A stretch of 58,995 nucleotides of DNA from JAQVEM01 sp964610315 (GTDB lineage: Bacteria; Actinomycetota; Humimicrobiia; Humimicrobiales; Humimicrobiaceae), in contig CAZSVM010000017.1 in assembly GCA_964610315.1 (NCBI GenBank), forward strand, positions 1 to 58,995. Reading direction: 5' to 3'. This document shows positions 17,163 to 26,277 of this stretch, piece by piece. How positions within the stretch are numbered: the stretch's first letter is position 1; each line of letters begins with the position of its first letter. Below the pieces are notes generated by a model. The model saw nothing but the letters and a program-made list of their open reading frames with translations, was not told the origin of the DNA and did no database searches. Position numbers and translations under genes: made by a program.

Positions 17163-18356
17163 ATGGATATATTTTTATTATATCAATATGCGATTACCGC
17201 AGTTCTTCTGTTTATACTGCTTAATTTTCTGGTGAATAATATTCTGTTCAAAGACTCCTCCAGATTTAAATTGCCGCAGTATTTTATTGATAAAAATCCT
17301 CTTATATCCATACTTATACCGGCCAGAAACGAAGAAGAGAATATAAAGAGATGTATAATATCCCTCACCAAACAGGATTACGACAATATTGAAATATTGG
17401 TACTGGATGACGGCTCCACCGATAATACCTCAAAGATAGTAAAGGAACTTTCGGAAAAAGATGGAAGGATTAAATTATATAAAGGGGAAACTCTGAAAGA
17501 AGGATGGGGCGGCAAATCCTACGCCTGCCATCAGCTGTCAAAACAGGCCCGGGGGGATTACCTTATATTTACCGATGCCGATACCCTCCACTTTCCCAAT
17601 TCCATATCCGGTGCGGTGGCCTGTCTTTTAAGATACGGGCTGGGTGCGCTCTCGATATTTTCCAAACAGATAATGGTTACCATGCATGAGAGGATGATGG
17701 TTCCTTTCGGAAATTATATAATCCTGTGCCTTATGCCCATTTATCTTATAAGGAAAGCAAAAAATGCGCTGTTTTGTGTTGCCATAGGACAATTTATGCT
17801 CTTTAAGAGAGAAGTTTATAAAAAAATCGGCGGGCATAAATCGGTGAAAGGGGAGATACTGGAGGATATTAAAATATCCAAGCTGGTAAAAAGATGCGGA
17901 TATAAATTTATGATTTTTGATGGACGTAATAATGTATATTGCCGGATGTATAGAAATTTCAGGGAAGTAGTCAAGGGATATTCGAAAGTTTTATTTGCTG
18001 TTTTTGATTATAAGATTTATATGATATCCATTGCCATTGTTCTGGTATCTGCCGTATTTTTGTTTCCCTTTTTAATGCTTCCCCTGGGGATACTTTTTGA
18101 CTGGCCGATAGTGATAACGGAACTTATAATCCTGCAGATAGCCATTATTTTAATTACCAAAATAATTCTTTCTATAAGATTCAAGTGCAGGGCTGTGGAT
18201 ATACTACTGCATCCGGTTGCCGTGATATATTTGATATTGATTGCCATAAATTCGGTCTTCAGCACCATAATAGGAGTGGGCATAGACTGGAAAGGTAGAA
18301 TATATGATGTCAGGAAAGAAAGAAGACTGACTCTGGTGAATGACAACTACAAATGA
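17163..18356 (+). CDS. Membrane-bound family 2 glycosyltransferase
   Basis: An N-terminal membrane segment (about 5-28) precedes a GT2 domain: ISILIPARNEEENI, VLDDGSTDNT, the metal-binding FTDADT, and EDIKISK as the catalytic ED motif. Two or three C-terminal membrane segments follow (from about residue 280). The order resembles CrtQ-like and hopene-associated glycosyltransferases that glycosylate lipids. The acceptor is unknown. Its stop lies directly beside the stop of the convergent plsY. Confidence 0.85.
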   Translation: MDIFLLYQYAITAVLLFILLNFLVNNILFKDSSRFKLPQYFIDKNPLISILIPARNEEENIKRCIISLTKQDYDNIEILVLDDGSTDNTSKIVKELSEKDGRIKLYKGETLKEGWGGKSYACHQLSKQARGDYLIFTDADTLHFPNSISGAVACLLRYGLGALSIFSKQIMVTMHERMMVPFGNYIILCLMPIYLIRKAKNALFCVAIGQFMLFKREVYKKIGGHKSVKGEILEDIKISKLVKRCGYKFMIFDGRNNVYCRMYRNFREVVKGYSKVLFAVFDYKIYMISIAIVLVSAVFLFPFLMLPLGILFDWPIVITELIILQIAIILITKIILSIRFKCRAVDILLHPVAVIYLILIAINSVFSTIIGVGIDWKGRIYDVRKERRLTLVNDNYK

Positions 18357-18983
18357 TTATCTAATCTTTGGAGTAAACAAATCTTTTAAAGTTTTTTCTT
18401 TTCTGAATTTGAAATTACAGCCGATGGTTATGGAACGGTTGATATATTTAGGTATAATGATTATTAGAAGTAAACCTCCCATAATCAGATAGAGCGAAGA
18501 GTTCTTAAAGAGCCATAAAAAAACACTGGAAAAAGCGATTGACGAAACTACTGACCAGATCATATTCCTTATTAAAAATAATGATATAAGCATACCTATT
18601 CCAAAGGCTATAATAGTAAACGGACTGACGGCCAGAAAGAAACCTATGGTAGCTGCTACTCCCTTGCCGCCTGAAAATTTTAAATAGGGAGAATAATTAT
18701 GACCGGCTACTGCGGCACATCCGGCAAGTATGGCTACAAATTCAGCACCGGTAAATCTTAAAATCAAAAAGTAGGGCAGAAAACCTTTTAATAGATCAAG
18801 TATTATTCCCAGAACTCCCCAGTATTTGGATATATTAAATACCAGATTCCATCCGCCGGGGTTTTTGTCTCCGATTTCCCTTAAATCCTTGTTGCTGTGG
18901 ATTCTGGCAATAATATTGCAAAAGGGTATTGCTCCTATAAAATAACTGATTGCTATCAGTCCTATATTTCTGATAAATTCCAT
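18357..18983 (-). CDS. plsY: Acyl-phosphate:glycerol-3-phosphate acyltransferase
   Basis: PlsY makes lysophosphatidic acid from acyl-phosphate and glycerol-3-phosphate in the membrane. Diagnostic motifs are IGAIPFCNIIAR near the N-terminus, GDKNPGGWNL, HNYSPYLKFSGGKGVAATIG, and five or more membrane segments. The 208 residues are normal for PlsY. In most homologues the first loop reads GS.N.GATN; here GDKNPGGWN is the variant of PlsY-like proteins in some anaerobes. A good AAGGAAGG site precedes the start. Confidence 0.9.
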   Translation of the reverse strand: MEFIRNIGLIAISYFIGAIPFCNIIARIHSNKDLREIGDKNPGGWNLVFNISKYWGVLGIILDLLKGFLPYFLILRFTGAEFVAILAGCAAVAGHNYSPYLKFSGGKGVAATIGFFLAVSPFTIIAFGIGMLISLFLIRNMIWSVVSSIAFSSVFLWLFKNSSLYLIMGGLLLIIIIPKYINRSITIGCNFKFRKEKTLKDLFTPKIR

Positions 18984-19087
18984 ACCTTCCTTATTTATTA
19001 AAAAAATTTATTGTTGTATAGTTAAAACTTCCGTAAATTGATGATATTATTCCAAGAATCTATTTTAGAATATATTTAAAAAAACAA

Positions 19088-19115
19088 TTAGCTTACCAAA
19101 AATTTGGTATATAAA
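19088..19115 (+). promoter_or_regulatory. Second copy of the TACCAA-N4-TTGGTA operator with a -10 box
   Basis: The core at 19094-19109 has the same 12 fixed bases and the same spacing as the palindrome in the glutamate synthase promoter. TATAAA follows at 19110-19115, and a weak -35 (TTAGCT) sits 16 bases before it, so the operator again fills the promoter spacer. It points towards the SagB-type gene at 19269. The remaining bases of 18984-19268 show nothing else. Confidence 0.5.
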
Positions 19116-19268
19116 ATTTCCTTCTGTGATAAGTAAACAGATAGTGGTTGTATTGTATTATTTTAAGGGAAATTTGTCTAGTTGGCTCTGGCAGGTAAAA
19201 TTACTCTGTTTTATTTTATATCAATTAAGATATAATTTATTTAAGATAGAAATATCAGCGGCAAAGAT

Positions 19269-20045
19269 ATGAACAATAATTCATTTAAGACTATAATTTT
19301 AAAAATATCGATTATTTTTTTATTTTTAACCCTTGTATCTTCTTTATCTTTATCCTGTGCCGGAGAAAAGGGCACTAATCCCCGGGCTGCATCCGGTTCG
19401 GAAGAAAATCTGGCCGATAATTCCGGGAAAGAAGATGATAAAATAGCATATGATATGAATGATGAAGAAATAATACTTCCTCCTCCCCGGCTGGAGAGCA
19501 ATGTTTCTCTGGAAGAAGCTTTAAGCAAGAGAAGGTCGGTAAGAAGTTTTTCTTCCCAAGAACTGGATTTGAACCAGATATCCCAGATCCTGTGGGCTGC
19601 TCAGGGAATCACTCAGGAATCTACCGGCTACAGAACAGCTCCCTCTGCCGGTGCCCTTTACCCTCTTGAAATATTTTTGTTAAATAGTGACGGATTATTC
19701 CAATATGTTCCCGATGGCCATAAAATTTTAAAGTTAAGTTCTGATGATTTAAGAGCGGATATGCTGCCGGGTGTTCTGAACCAGAGATCCGTGGCAGAGG
19801 CTCCAGTGGATATAATAATTACCGCGGTTTACCAGAGAACTACTTCCAAATACAGTGACAGGGGTGTGATGTATGTACATATGGAAGCAGGCCACTGCTG
19901 CCAGAATATATTGCTTCAGGCAACGGCACTTGGTCTGGGAGCAGTCTCGGTGGGTGCTTTTGATGACAGCTATATTCAGAATCTTTTAAGCCTGCCTTCG
20001 GATTATATACCTCTTTATGTGGTCCCCATCGGATACTCGAAATAA
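19269..20045 (+). CDS. SagB/ThcOx-type nitroreductase-fold lipoprotein
   Basis: A signal peptide ends in a lipobox (LSLSC, Cys30). The mature domain has the SagB-type FMN oxidoreductase pattern: LSKRRSVRSFSSQELDLNQISQILWAAQGIT, then TAPSAGALYPLEIFLL, then AGHCCQNILLQATALGLGAVSVGAF. Related proteins oxidise azolines in peptide natural products, but stand-alone ones are common in anaerobes and archaea with no peptide cluster; none is seen here. The surface location of an FMN enzyme is unusual. The operator upstream links it to the glutamate synthase operon. Confidence 0.85.
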   Translation: MNNNSFKTIILKISIIFLFLTLVSSLSLSCAGEKGTNPRAASGSEENLADNSGKEDDKIAYDMNDEEIILPPPRLESNVSLEEALSKRRSVRSFSSQELDLNQISQILWAAQGITQESTGYRTAPSAGALYPLEIFLLNSDGLFQYVPDGHKILKLSSDDLRADMLPGVLNQRSVAEAPVDIIITAVYQRTTSKYSDRGVMYVHMEAGHCCQNILLQATALGLGAVSVGAFDDSYIQNLLSLPSDYIPLYVVPIGYSK

Positions 20046-20068
20046 TAAAGTTTATCCGAACAGCAGAG

Positions 20069-20230
20069 TTAATCTTTAACCTGAATTTTACCGATTGCCC
20101 ACAATATCAGCAGTAGTACTAGGGCAGGGAAAAAAACAAAAAAACTTACCACCAGAGTAATAACCCAGGCCACAGTGTTCATTTTGATCCAGAATTTCTT
20201 CTCATCTGCTTTTTCTTTTTCTTCATTCAT
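20069..20230 (-). CDS. Small single-span membrane protein
   Basis: A 53-residue frame starting with the charged MNEEKEKADEKKFW and followed by one or two hydrophobic stretches (about residues 18-46), ending IGKIQVKD. It fills the space between the SagB-type gene and the ABC permease on the permease strand. A weak AGG precedes the ATG. Composition and the charged-then-hydrophobic layout support a real gene, but I recognise no family. Confidence 0.55.
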   Translation of the reverse strand: MNEEKEKADEKKFWIKMNTVAWVITLVVSFFVFFPALVLLLILWAIGKIQVKD

Positions 20231-20408
20231 TTTATTAACCTATCTTTTATTTGCTCTTTTGCAGCCTTTCAAGGCTATTTAATTTTAAATCAAGTATATC
20301 AGGGCAGACTTTTAATTGTCCAACAAATTTTCTCTCTTACTTTTAAAGCATTTTATGGATAAATTTTTAGGGGTAATTAAGGGGTGGTTCAGCAGGATTG
20401 GGTCGATA

Positions 20409-21176
20409 TCAGGCGATATCTATTTTTTTCATGCGGGCAGTGGAAAGGTATATTAAAAGTATGATTATGCCGGATGAGATAATAATAGTGGGAATAAGGG
20501 AACTATCAAAAACATTGGAAATATCTGCTGCCTTCAAAAGCAGGTAATTGGGGAAGTATGCTCTTATGGTCTCAAATTGGTTAAAGATACTCAGGGTATA
20601 GGCCAGGATAAGGGTTGTAATTCCGGTTATCAGGCTTCTTTTAAACAGGCTGCTGAAATATAAGAGTATGGAAAGCAGCAGGGAATAGTAAAGGAGGTAT
20701 AAAAGCAATGATTTGAGGGCGATTACTATAGACAATATCCCTCCGGTAAAAAGACTGTTAACATAAAGATAATTTGTCAGGAAGCTAATAATCATAAAAA
20801 AGGAAATGGTAACCATATAATGCATATATTTTGCCAGTACCATACCGGAAGGATTTACACCTCTGGAATAGGGAAAAATTAATTTTTTGGTACGGACTTC
20901 ACCGGCAATCAGCCCCATCAGGGAAAATACGATAAAAATGGTACTGACCTGAAATAAATCATTTAAAAAAGACTGAAATGCATAATCACGGTCAAAAGTA
21001 GAAAGTATGCCGGCCAAATTCGCAGGCAGGTAATTTTTTAAAAGCAGGGGTAAGAGTTTTAGAGTCAGAGGGTTCACCAGAGCCCAGAAAACGGTACCTA
21101 TAAATATAATCAGATATCTATTGGTCCTTACCGCTTCCAGTGTTTCTTTTTTGAAATAAGCTTTAAACGACTTCAT
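20409..21176 (-). CDS. ABC-2-type transporter permease
   Basis: About 255 residues with six predicted membrane segments, the N-terminal KAYFKKETLEAVRTNRYLI helix and a central LIAGEVRTKKLIFPYSRG loop, both typical of ABC-2 exporters of the YxlG/NatB kind. ATG at 21176 is taken as the start; a TTG three codons earlier is possible. It overlaps the ATPase gene, so the two are translated together. The substrate is not evident; self-protection against peptides or export of a lipid are both possible. Confidence 0.85.
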   Translation of the reverse strand: MKSFKAYFKKETLEAVRTNRYLIIFIGTVFWALVNPLTLKLLPLLLKNYLPANLAGILSTFDRDYAFQSFLNDLFQVSTIFIVFSLMGLIAGEVRTKKLIFPYSRGVNPSGMVLAKYMHYMVTISFFMIISFLTNYLYVNSLFTGGILSIVIALKSLLLYLLYYSLLLSILLYFSSLFKRSLITGITTLILAYTLSIFNQFETIRAYFPNYLLLKAADISNVFDSSLIPTIIISSGIIILLIYLSTARMKKIDIA

Positions 21177-22089
21177 TTTTACCAACTATTCTCATAAAGA
21201 TATCTTCCAGTGTGCTTTTTCTTATCTGGTAGCTTATAATGCCGGTATCAAGTTTGGCAATCTCCTTTAGGATTTCTTTTTTGGCAAAATCAATATCTTT
21301 AACGTAAATACTTACTCTATGCCTATCTGTTTTAATATTCTCGATCCAGTTTAATTTTCTCAATGGTTCAATCTTACTTCCCGGATCTTCTTCAAACTCG
21401 ATATCGAAAATAGGCTGTATATATGTCTTATACAGGCGGGACAATTTTTCAGTCAAAAGTATCCTGCCTTCTTCTATAATACATATCTGGTCGCATACCC
21501 TTTCCGCATCATTTAAAATATGGGTGGACAGAAAAATAGTAATTTTTTCATCCTTCAGCTCTTCGATAAGTTCCAGCATTTCCACTCTTCCCTGGGGGTC
21601 GAGAGCGGAGGCGGGTTCGTCAAGAAAAAGGATTTCAGGATTGCCCATAAAAGCTACTGCCAGCGCCAGCCTTTGCCTCATACCTCTTGAATATCCTACG
21701 ATACGTCTTTTTCCCGGTTTGGTTAATTTAGCCATTTCCAGTAGTTCACTGACGGTTGTTTTAAGTTTCTTTGTATCGCATCCTATAATCTCACCTATGA
21801 AATTCAGGTATTCATAGGAGTTCATATATTCGTAAAATGAAGGAGTTTCCGGTAAATATCCGATCGAATTGGCCAGTTCGCCCTTATTCTTAAGAAAATC
21901 CTTTCCTTTAATGAATATTTTACCGTCGTCAAATCTAATCAATCCAGTTAAGATATTCATGGTGGTGGTTTTTCCGGCGCCATTTCTGCCGATAAATCCG
22001 AATACCGAACCTTTCTCTACTTTGAAACTTATGGATTTTAGTGCTTCCAGGCGGCCGTAGTTTTTCTTTAAACCAATAACTTCAATCAT
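21163..22089 (-). CDS. ABC transporter ATP-binding protein
   Basis: Complete nucleotide-binding domain: Walker A GRNGAGKTT, signature YSRGMRQRLA, Walker B LFLDEPASALDPQ, and the switch His in LSTHILNDAER. The C-terminal extension of about 80 residues is usual for drug- and lantibiotic-type exporters. It overlaps both neighbours (8 and 14 bases), giving the order PLDc_N protein, ATPase, permease, which is that of yxlE-yxlF-yxlG in Bacillus. Confidence 0.92.
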   Translation of the reverse strand: MIEVIGLKKNYGRLEALKSISFKVEKGSVFGFIGRNGAGKTTTMNILTGLIRFDDGKIFIKGKDFLKNKGELANSIGYLPETPSFYEYMNSYEYLNFIGEIIGCDTKKLKTTVSELLEMAKLTKPGKRRIVGYSRGMRQRLALAVAFMGNPEILFLDEPASALDPQGRVEMLELIEELKDEKITIFLSTHILNDAERVCDQICIIEEGRILLTEKLSRLYKTYIQPIFDIEFEEDPGSKIEPLRKLNWIENIKTDRHRVSIYVKDIDFAKKEILKEIAKLDTGIISYQIRKSTLEDIFMRIVGKNEVV

Positions 22090-22327
22090 TTGCTGTTTCT
22101 TTCTTTCTGCCTATTACCAGAAAAATAATGGGCCCGATAATATTAACCAGGACAATAATCAGGATCCAGCCCCATTTTGGAAGATGGACAACTTCATTTT
22201 TAACGGCCAGTACCAGGGCATAAATCATAAGGCCGTACTCGATTAAAATTATAGGAATAAAGAAAGGTAAAAGTTTTAAAATTTCTGTTATAATATTTCC
22301 TATTTCTGGTGGGATTATATTAAACAT
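22082..22327 (-). CDS. PLDc_N-domain membrane protein (YxlE-like)
   Basis: The 81 residues contain two membrane segments and the PLDc_N pattern: IILIEYGLMIYALVLAVKN, then the Pro/Trp motif LPKWGWILIIVLVNIIGPIIFLVIGRK. In Bacillus the equivalent YxlE acts with the YxlF/YxlG exporter to control sigma-Y; no sigma-Y gene is found here. It is the first gene of this three-gene unit. Confidence 0.8.
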   Translation of the reverse strand: MFNIIPPEIGNIITEILKLLPFFIPIILIEYGLMIYALVLAVKNEVVHLPKWGWILIIVLVNIIGPIIFLVIGRKKETAND

Positions 22328-22470
22328 TTTTTACGGTTATTAAGATTTATATTTCTATATATTATATACTTTATAAAAGATAATTAAAGAATAATTAAAT
22401 AAATTATAATAAAGATATGCAGAAAAAATATGAATAAAAACAAATTCAATGTTTTGAGGAGACGGAGTAA

Positions 22471-23262
22471 ATGCTTAAGGAAAATCAATTCGATTACAAC
22501 AATGTAAAACTGCATTATGTCAGAACTGTGGATGGCGGACCTCCGGTTATTCTTTTACACGGATTAAGTGACCGCTGGCAGTCATATCTGCCGCTGATTC
22601 CGTTTCTTTATCCTTATTATGCTATTTATGCTCCTGATTTAAGAGGGCACGGAAAATCATACAGAGCCGAAAGTTATAGGATTATAGATTATGTTTACGA
22701 TATAGAATCTTTTTTAATCAATTTATTCAATGAACCGGTATTTTTCATAGGGCATTCGTTGGGAGCAACAATTTCACTGTGTATTGCCGCCAAATATCCC
22801 GAAAGGTGTAAGGGTTTGAGTCTTATCGATCCTTTTATTTTTGGGGATAAGCTGGATGATGGGGAGTTTCGCAAATATTTCACTAACTGTTTAAAAGTAT
22901 GCACCCTATATAGAGATGTGGATTCCGTTAGTAAAAATATTAAGGAAACCGGAACTCTGGCAAAAAAAAGAGCAGCAGATCTTATTCAACTGGATAAAAA
23001 AACTATTGAAATCGTGCTGAATAAAACCATATTTGAGGGATTTGATCTGGAAGAAATACTTTCCAAAATAACCTGTCCCGTATTGGTGCTGAGAGGTAAC
23101 CCCGATCTTGAGGGTTTTATAACCGAGGAAAAAGCAAATTATTTAAAAGAAAAAATAAGTAACTGCACCGTAGAGTATCTGGAGGATTCAAGCCATATAG
23201 TTCATGTTGACCAGCCGCTCAAAACAGCCAGACATCTACTGGAATTTTTCGCTTCCATATAA
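22471..23262 (+). CDS. Alpha/beta-fold hydrolase
   Basis: Catalytic elements are visible: oxyanion loop HGLSDRW, nucleophile elbow GHSLGA, an acid in VLRGNPDLEG (GxxD) and His in SSHIVHVDQP. The 263 residues and the lid-free fold fit small esterases and carbon-carbon hydrolases. The substrate cannot be deduced; neighbours are an ABC exporter (divergent) and a condensation-fold acyltransferase (convergent). Confidence 0.87.
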   Translation: MLKENQFDYNNVKLHYVRTVDGGPPVILLHGLSDRWQSYLPLIPFLYPYYAIYAPDLRGHGKSYRAESYRIIDYVYDIESFLINLFNEPVFFIGHSLGATISLCIAAKYPERCKGLSLIDPFIFGDKLDDGEFRKYFTNCLKVCTLYRDVDSVSKNIKETGTLAKKRAADLIQLDKKTIEIVLNKTIFEGFDLEEILSKITCPVLVLRGNPDLEGFITEEKANYLKEKISNCTVEYLEDSSHIVHVDQPLKTARHLLEFFASI

Positions 23263-23381
23263 ACTTCCGCTTAAACGGTTATGTGGGGTTATATTATTAT
23301 ATATAGCCATTAAATAAGTGAATTTCCTTATTTACATCGGTTTTCTTATTCACATTGGTTCCATTATTTATACCAGTCCCT

Positions 23382-24650
23382 TTATTTAATGATATCGTCG
23401 AACATTTTTTGTGCCCTCTGTATTATATTATTTGCGGTGGTATGATTGAAACATTTTCTATCATAAATAAAGGTAAAAAACATCCTTCCCTGATGGGTGT
23501 TTACACTTATTACTCTCTCTTCTCTTATGGCACTGAAAATAGGGCCGTAAACCTTTTCGATCTCATATCTGCCGTATTCTTTCTGCATCGGAATTATTCC
23601 CAGGTTGGAAAGAGAGAAGTCATAATCCATGGGTTGGTCCATCTGGTTGGCGAAAAATAATTCGGGATCTTTTATTCCCTCCAGAAAATATTCATTGAAA
23701 AAATAATAACCAATCAGAGGATCATAATCGTCCAGTTGCTTTTTTAATCCGGTATATATATCTGCTGCTATTTGGGCAATGGTTCTCTCCGGAGAACAAT
23801 CGATATTCACCTTTAGAATACCGTTAAACAGTCCAAAATATTCTTTTGCTTCATCCACCAGAAAAGGTCTGAAACTTACCGGACTCTGCAGAGTCCGCTG
23901 GAAACTACCTTTTGGGCCGAATTCCAAGGCAAAGGATTTTAAGAATACGGCACCAAGTATACCGTGAACTGAAGTACCGTTTTCTTTTGCCAGTGTTATT
24001 ATTTTTTTGACATCATTCTCCGTAAAGGACCAGTTTTTAATTACATAATGAGATTTGGGGAGAGGCACTTCTTTCCGGGGTTTTAATTCCACCTCATTTT
24101 TACTTTTTAACCATTCCGGCATCTCTTTTTTCTTTATCATTTTAAGAATGTCTTTTTTGATTAATCTGGTGAATATAGGAGCCTCTTTGTATGGATTTAC
24201 GGGCAATCGGGGATTTGCCAGAAATAAAAACAGATGGTGCAGAAAAACAACTGCTGCCAGTCCGTCACTCACTGCATGATGAAAAATAACTACAATGTCG
24301 GAAATATTTTTTCTTTGTATCAAAAAAACCCTGATCATGGGACCTTTAAAAATATCAAAGGACCTGAAGAGTTCTTCTTCCGCAATGGTCTCCCAGCTAA
24401 TCTTGTTTCCGTCAAATTGCTGCAGGGGTATTTCGGGCACATTTTCGGTGGTGATAAATTGTTTTTTGTCTTCGGTCATTATAACTCTTACTCCGGCCAG
24501 CGGATGTTTTCGCTGTACTTTTAGTAGAGCTTTCGCCAGCTCTTGTTTAGAGATGGTGCCCTTTACTTTTACCCGGAAGGCAAAGTACATCAGGGATGCT
24601 TTTCCCATGTAGTATAATATTCTTTCATATGCTATTGTTTCTCTTTTCAT
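23382..24650 (-). CDS. Condensation-fold acyltransferase (PapA/alcohol acetyltransferase-like)
   Basis: The motif HHAVSDG (HHxxxDG) at about residue 135 is the catalytic site of chloramphenicol-acetyltransferase-like condensation enzymes, and the late TLQSPVSFRPF segment fits. As a 422-residue stand-alone protein without carrier domains it resembles wax-ester/PapA-type acyltransferases, which acylate lipids or alcohols. It precedes a MATE gene by 18 bases on the same strand, so they may share a transcript. AGGTGA supports the start. Confidence 0.75.
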   Translation of the reverse strand: MKRETIAYERILYYMGKASLMYFAFRVKVKGTISKQELAKALLKVQRKHPLAGVRVIMTEDKKQFITTENVPEIPLQQFDGNKISWETIAEEELFRSFDIFKGPMIRVFLIQRKNISDIVVIFHHAVSDGLAAVVFLHHLFLFLANPRLPVNPYKEAPIFTRLIKKDILKMIKKKEMPEWLKSKNEVELKPRKEVPLPKSHYVIKNWSFTENDVKKIITLAKENGTSVHGILGAVFLKSFALEFGPKGSFQRTLQSPVSFRPFLVDEAKEYFGLFNGILKVNIDCSPERTIAQIAADIYTGLKKQLDDYDPLIGYYFFNEYFLEGIKDPELFFANQMDQPMDYDFSLSNLGIIPMQKEYGRYEIEKVYGPIFSAIREERVISVNTHQGRMFFTFIYDRKCFNHTTANNIIQRAQKMFDDIIK

Positions 24651-24668
24651 GATCTCACCTTGAAAATT

Positions 24669-26048
24669 TCAGGCAGTTTCGGTCTGCCTTGTTAAATTAT
24701 GGATCCATTTATTAGATAAGAATCGGTAAAAACCGGCTATCATTTTTACCAGTTCCTCCGTTGCCGCTATGGCCATAACAAAGTATACGGGCAGTTTGAA
24801 TATGAAAGCAGCTATCACTGCCAGCGGTACTCCTATCACCCATATTCCGCCAAGTTCGATTATCATACTGAAAAGAGTATCACCGCCTGCCCTTAAAATT
24901 CCATTCTGGAAAATAATGTTCATCACCCTTGCCAGCATGATTATAGCCATTACCAGCAGCAGATAATAAAGGTAAAGGCTGCTCTGTTCCGATAAATTGT
25001 AGAAATTAATTATATATCCTCTTACTATAATAAGAATTATGGCAATTACTATCGAAAAGCTGACTGATAGGAAAAGGAAGTTTTTGGAATAATCTCTGGC
25101 CTTATATTCCTCGCTGGCTCCGATTCTATTGCCCACCATGATAGAACATGCTACTCCCAGGCCGGTAAAAAGCAAAAGACTTATACGTTCAATGGAGCAG
25201 GCTATATTATAGGCCGCAAATGCTCCGGTACTGATATGTCCGTATATTACACTGTACATGGTGTATCCTAGTGCCCATCCCACACTCTGCCCCATGACCG
25301 GCAGCCATATTCTTATATATCTTTTTATCATCTCTTTCGAATAATTAAAAAGACTTTTTAGGCCGGCAGCTACCGGATATTTTCTAAGGTAAGTAAAACC
25401 TATGGTAATGCAAAATTCAACACCCCTGGCAATAACCGTAGCAATTGCCGCACCCCTGACTCCTAATTCGGGGAATCCGAATTTTCCAAAAATAAGCAGA
25501 TAATTAAGGAAGGTATTGGTAATTAACCCTATAAAGCTGGCTACCATGGGGAATCTGACGTTCTCGGTACTTCGCAGTATGGTAGAGAACACGATGGACA
25601 TTGAAGTCATAATTAAGCTGAATGCAACTATTTTTATATACTGCATACCCAGGCTTATTACTGCCGGATCATTACTAAAAGATCTTATTAAGGCATTTGG
25701 GAATAAAAAAATAACTAATGTAAAAATACCGGAAGATATCAAAGCGAATGTAATGCCGATTCCCAGATTGGAGTGTATGTTTTTAATATCTTTTTTACCC
25801 CAGTACTGGGCGGTGAAAACAGCGGTACCGGTAGCAATACTGAATATAAACATCAAAAATAAAAAATATATTTGATTGCCGATACCAACTGCTGCAACTT
25901 CACTTTCCCCTAATTGGCCAACCATAAAAACATCCAAAAAATTCAGGGTGGAAGTTAGAAAATTCTGCAGTATTATAGGAGAGGCAATGGCAATCAGCTT
26001 TGGTATGAATTCCTTATGTTTTTTAAACGAAGTGATAATGGTTTCCAA
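24669..26048 (-). CDS. MATE-family multidrug/Na+ antiporter
   Basis: Twelve predicted membrane segments in two similar halves, with IASPIILQNFLTSTLNFLDVFMVGQLGESEVAAVGIGNQ at the N-terminus and the matching segment in the second half, are typical of MATE (NorM/DinF) exporters. The start is TTG at 26048, supported by AAGGAG six bases away. The exported compound is unknown; co-direction with the acyltransferase is suggestive only. The 26049-26277 spacer holds no visible feature. Confidence 0.93.
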   Translation of the reverse strand: METIITSFKKHKEFIPKLIAIASPIILQNFLTSTLNFLDVFMVGQLGESEVAAVGIGNQIYFLFLMFIFSIATGTAVFTAQYWGKKDIKNIHSNLGIGITFALISSGIFTLVIFLFPNALIRSFSNDPAVISLGMQYIKIVAFSLIMTSMSIVFSTILRSTENVRFPMVASFIGLITNTFLNYLLIFGKFGFPELGVRGAAIATVIARGVEFCITIGFTYLRKYPVAAGLKSLFNYSKEMIKRYIRIWLPVMGQSVGWALGYTMYSVIYGHISTGAFAAYNIACSIERISLLLFTGLGVACSIMVGNRIGASEEYKARDYSKNFLFLSVSFSIVIAIILIIVRGYIINFYNLSEQSSLYLYYLLLVMAIIMLARVMNIIFQNGILRAGGDTLFSMIIELGGIWVIGVPLAVIAAFIFKLPVYFVMAIAATEELVKMIAGFYRFLSNKWIHNLTRQTETA

Positions 26049-26277
26049 TTATGGCTCCTTCGATAAAGAAACTTGTTTCCTGCAATATTGTTGTAGAGAT
26101 ATCAATAAAAATGAAACCTATATTTTGTGATAATATTACAAAAATGTCAATGAAATTTTGCTTCTATTATTTAAAAGCTAAAAGTGAATAAAAGATATAT
26201 TTTTATTAAAACTTTAACTTTGAACGACATCATTAAAAGTAATTTAATTAAGTATTAATTATTTCTTTATTCGGAAT

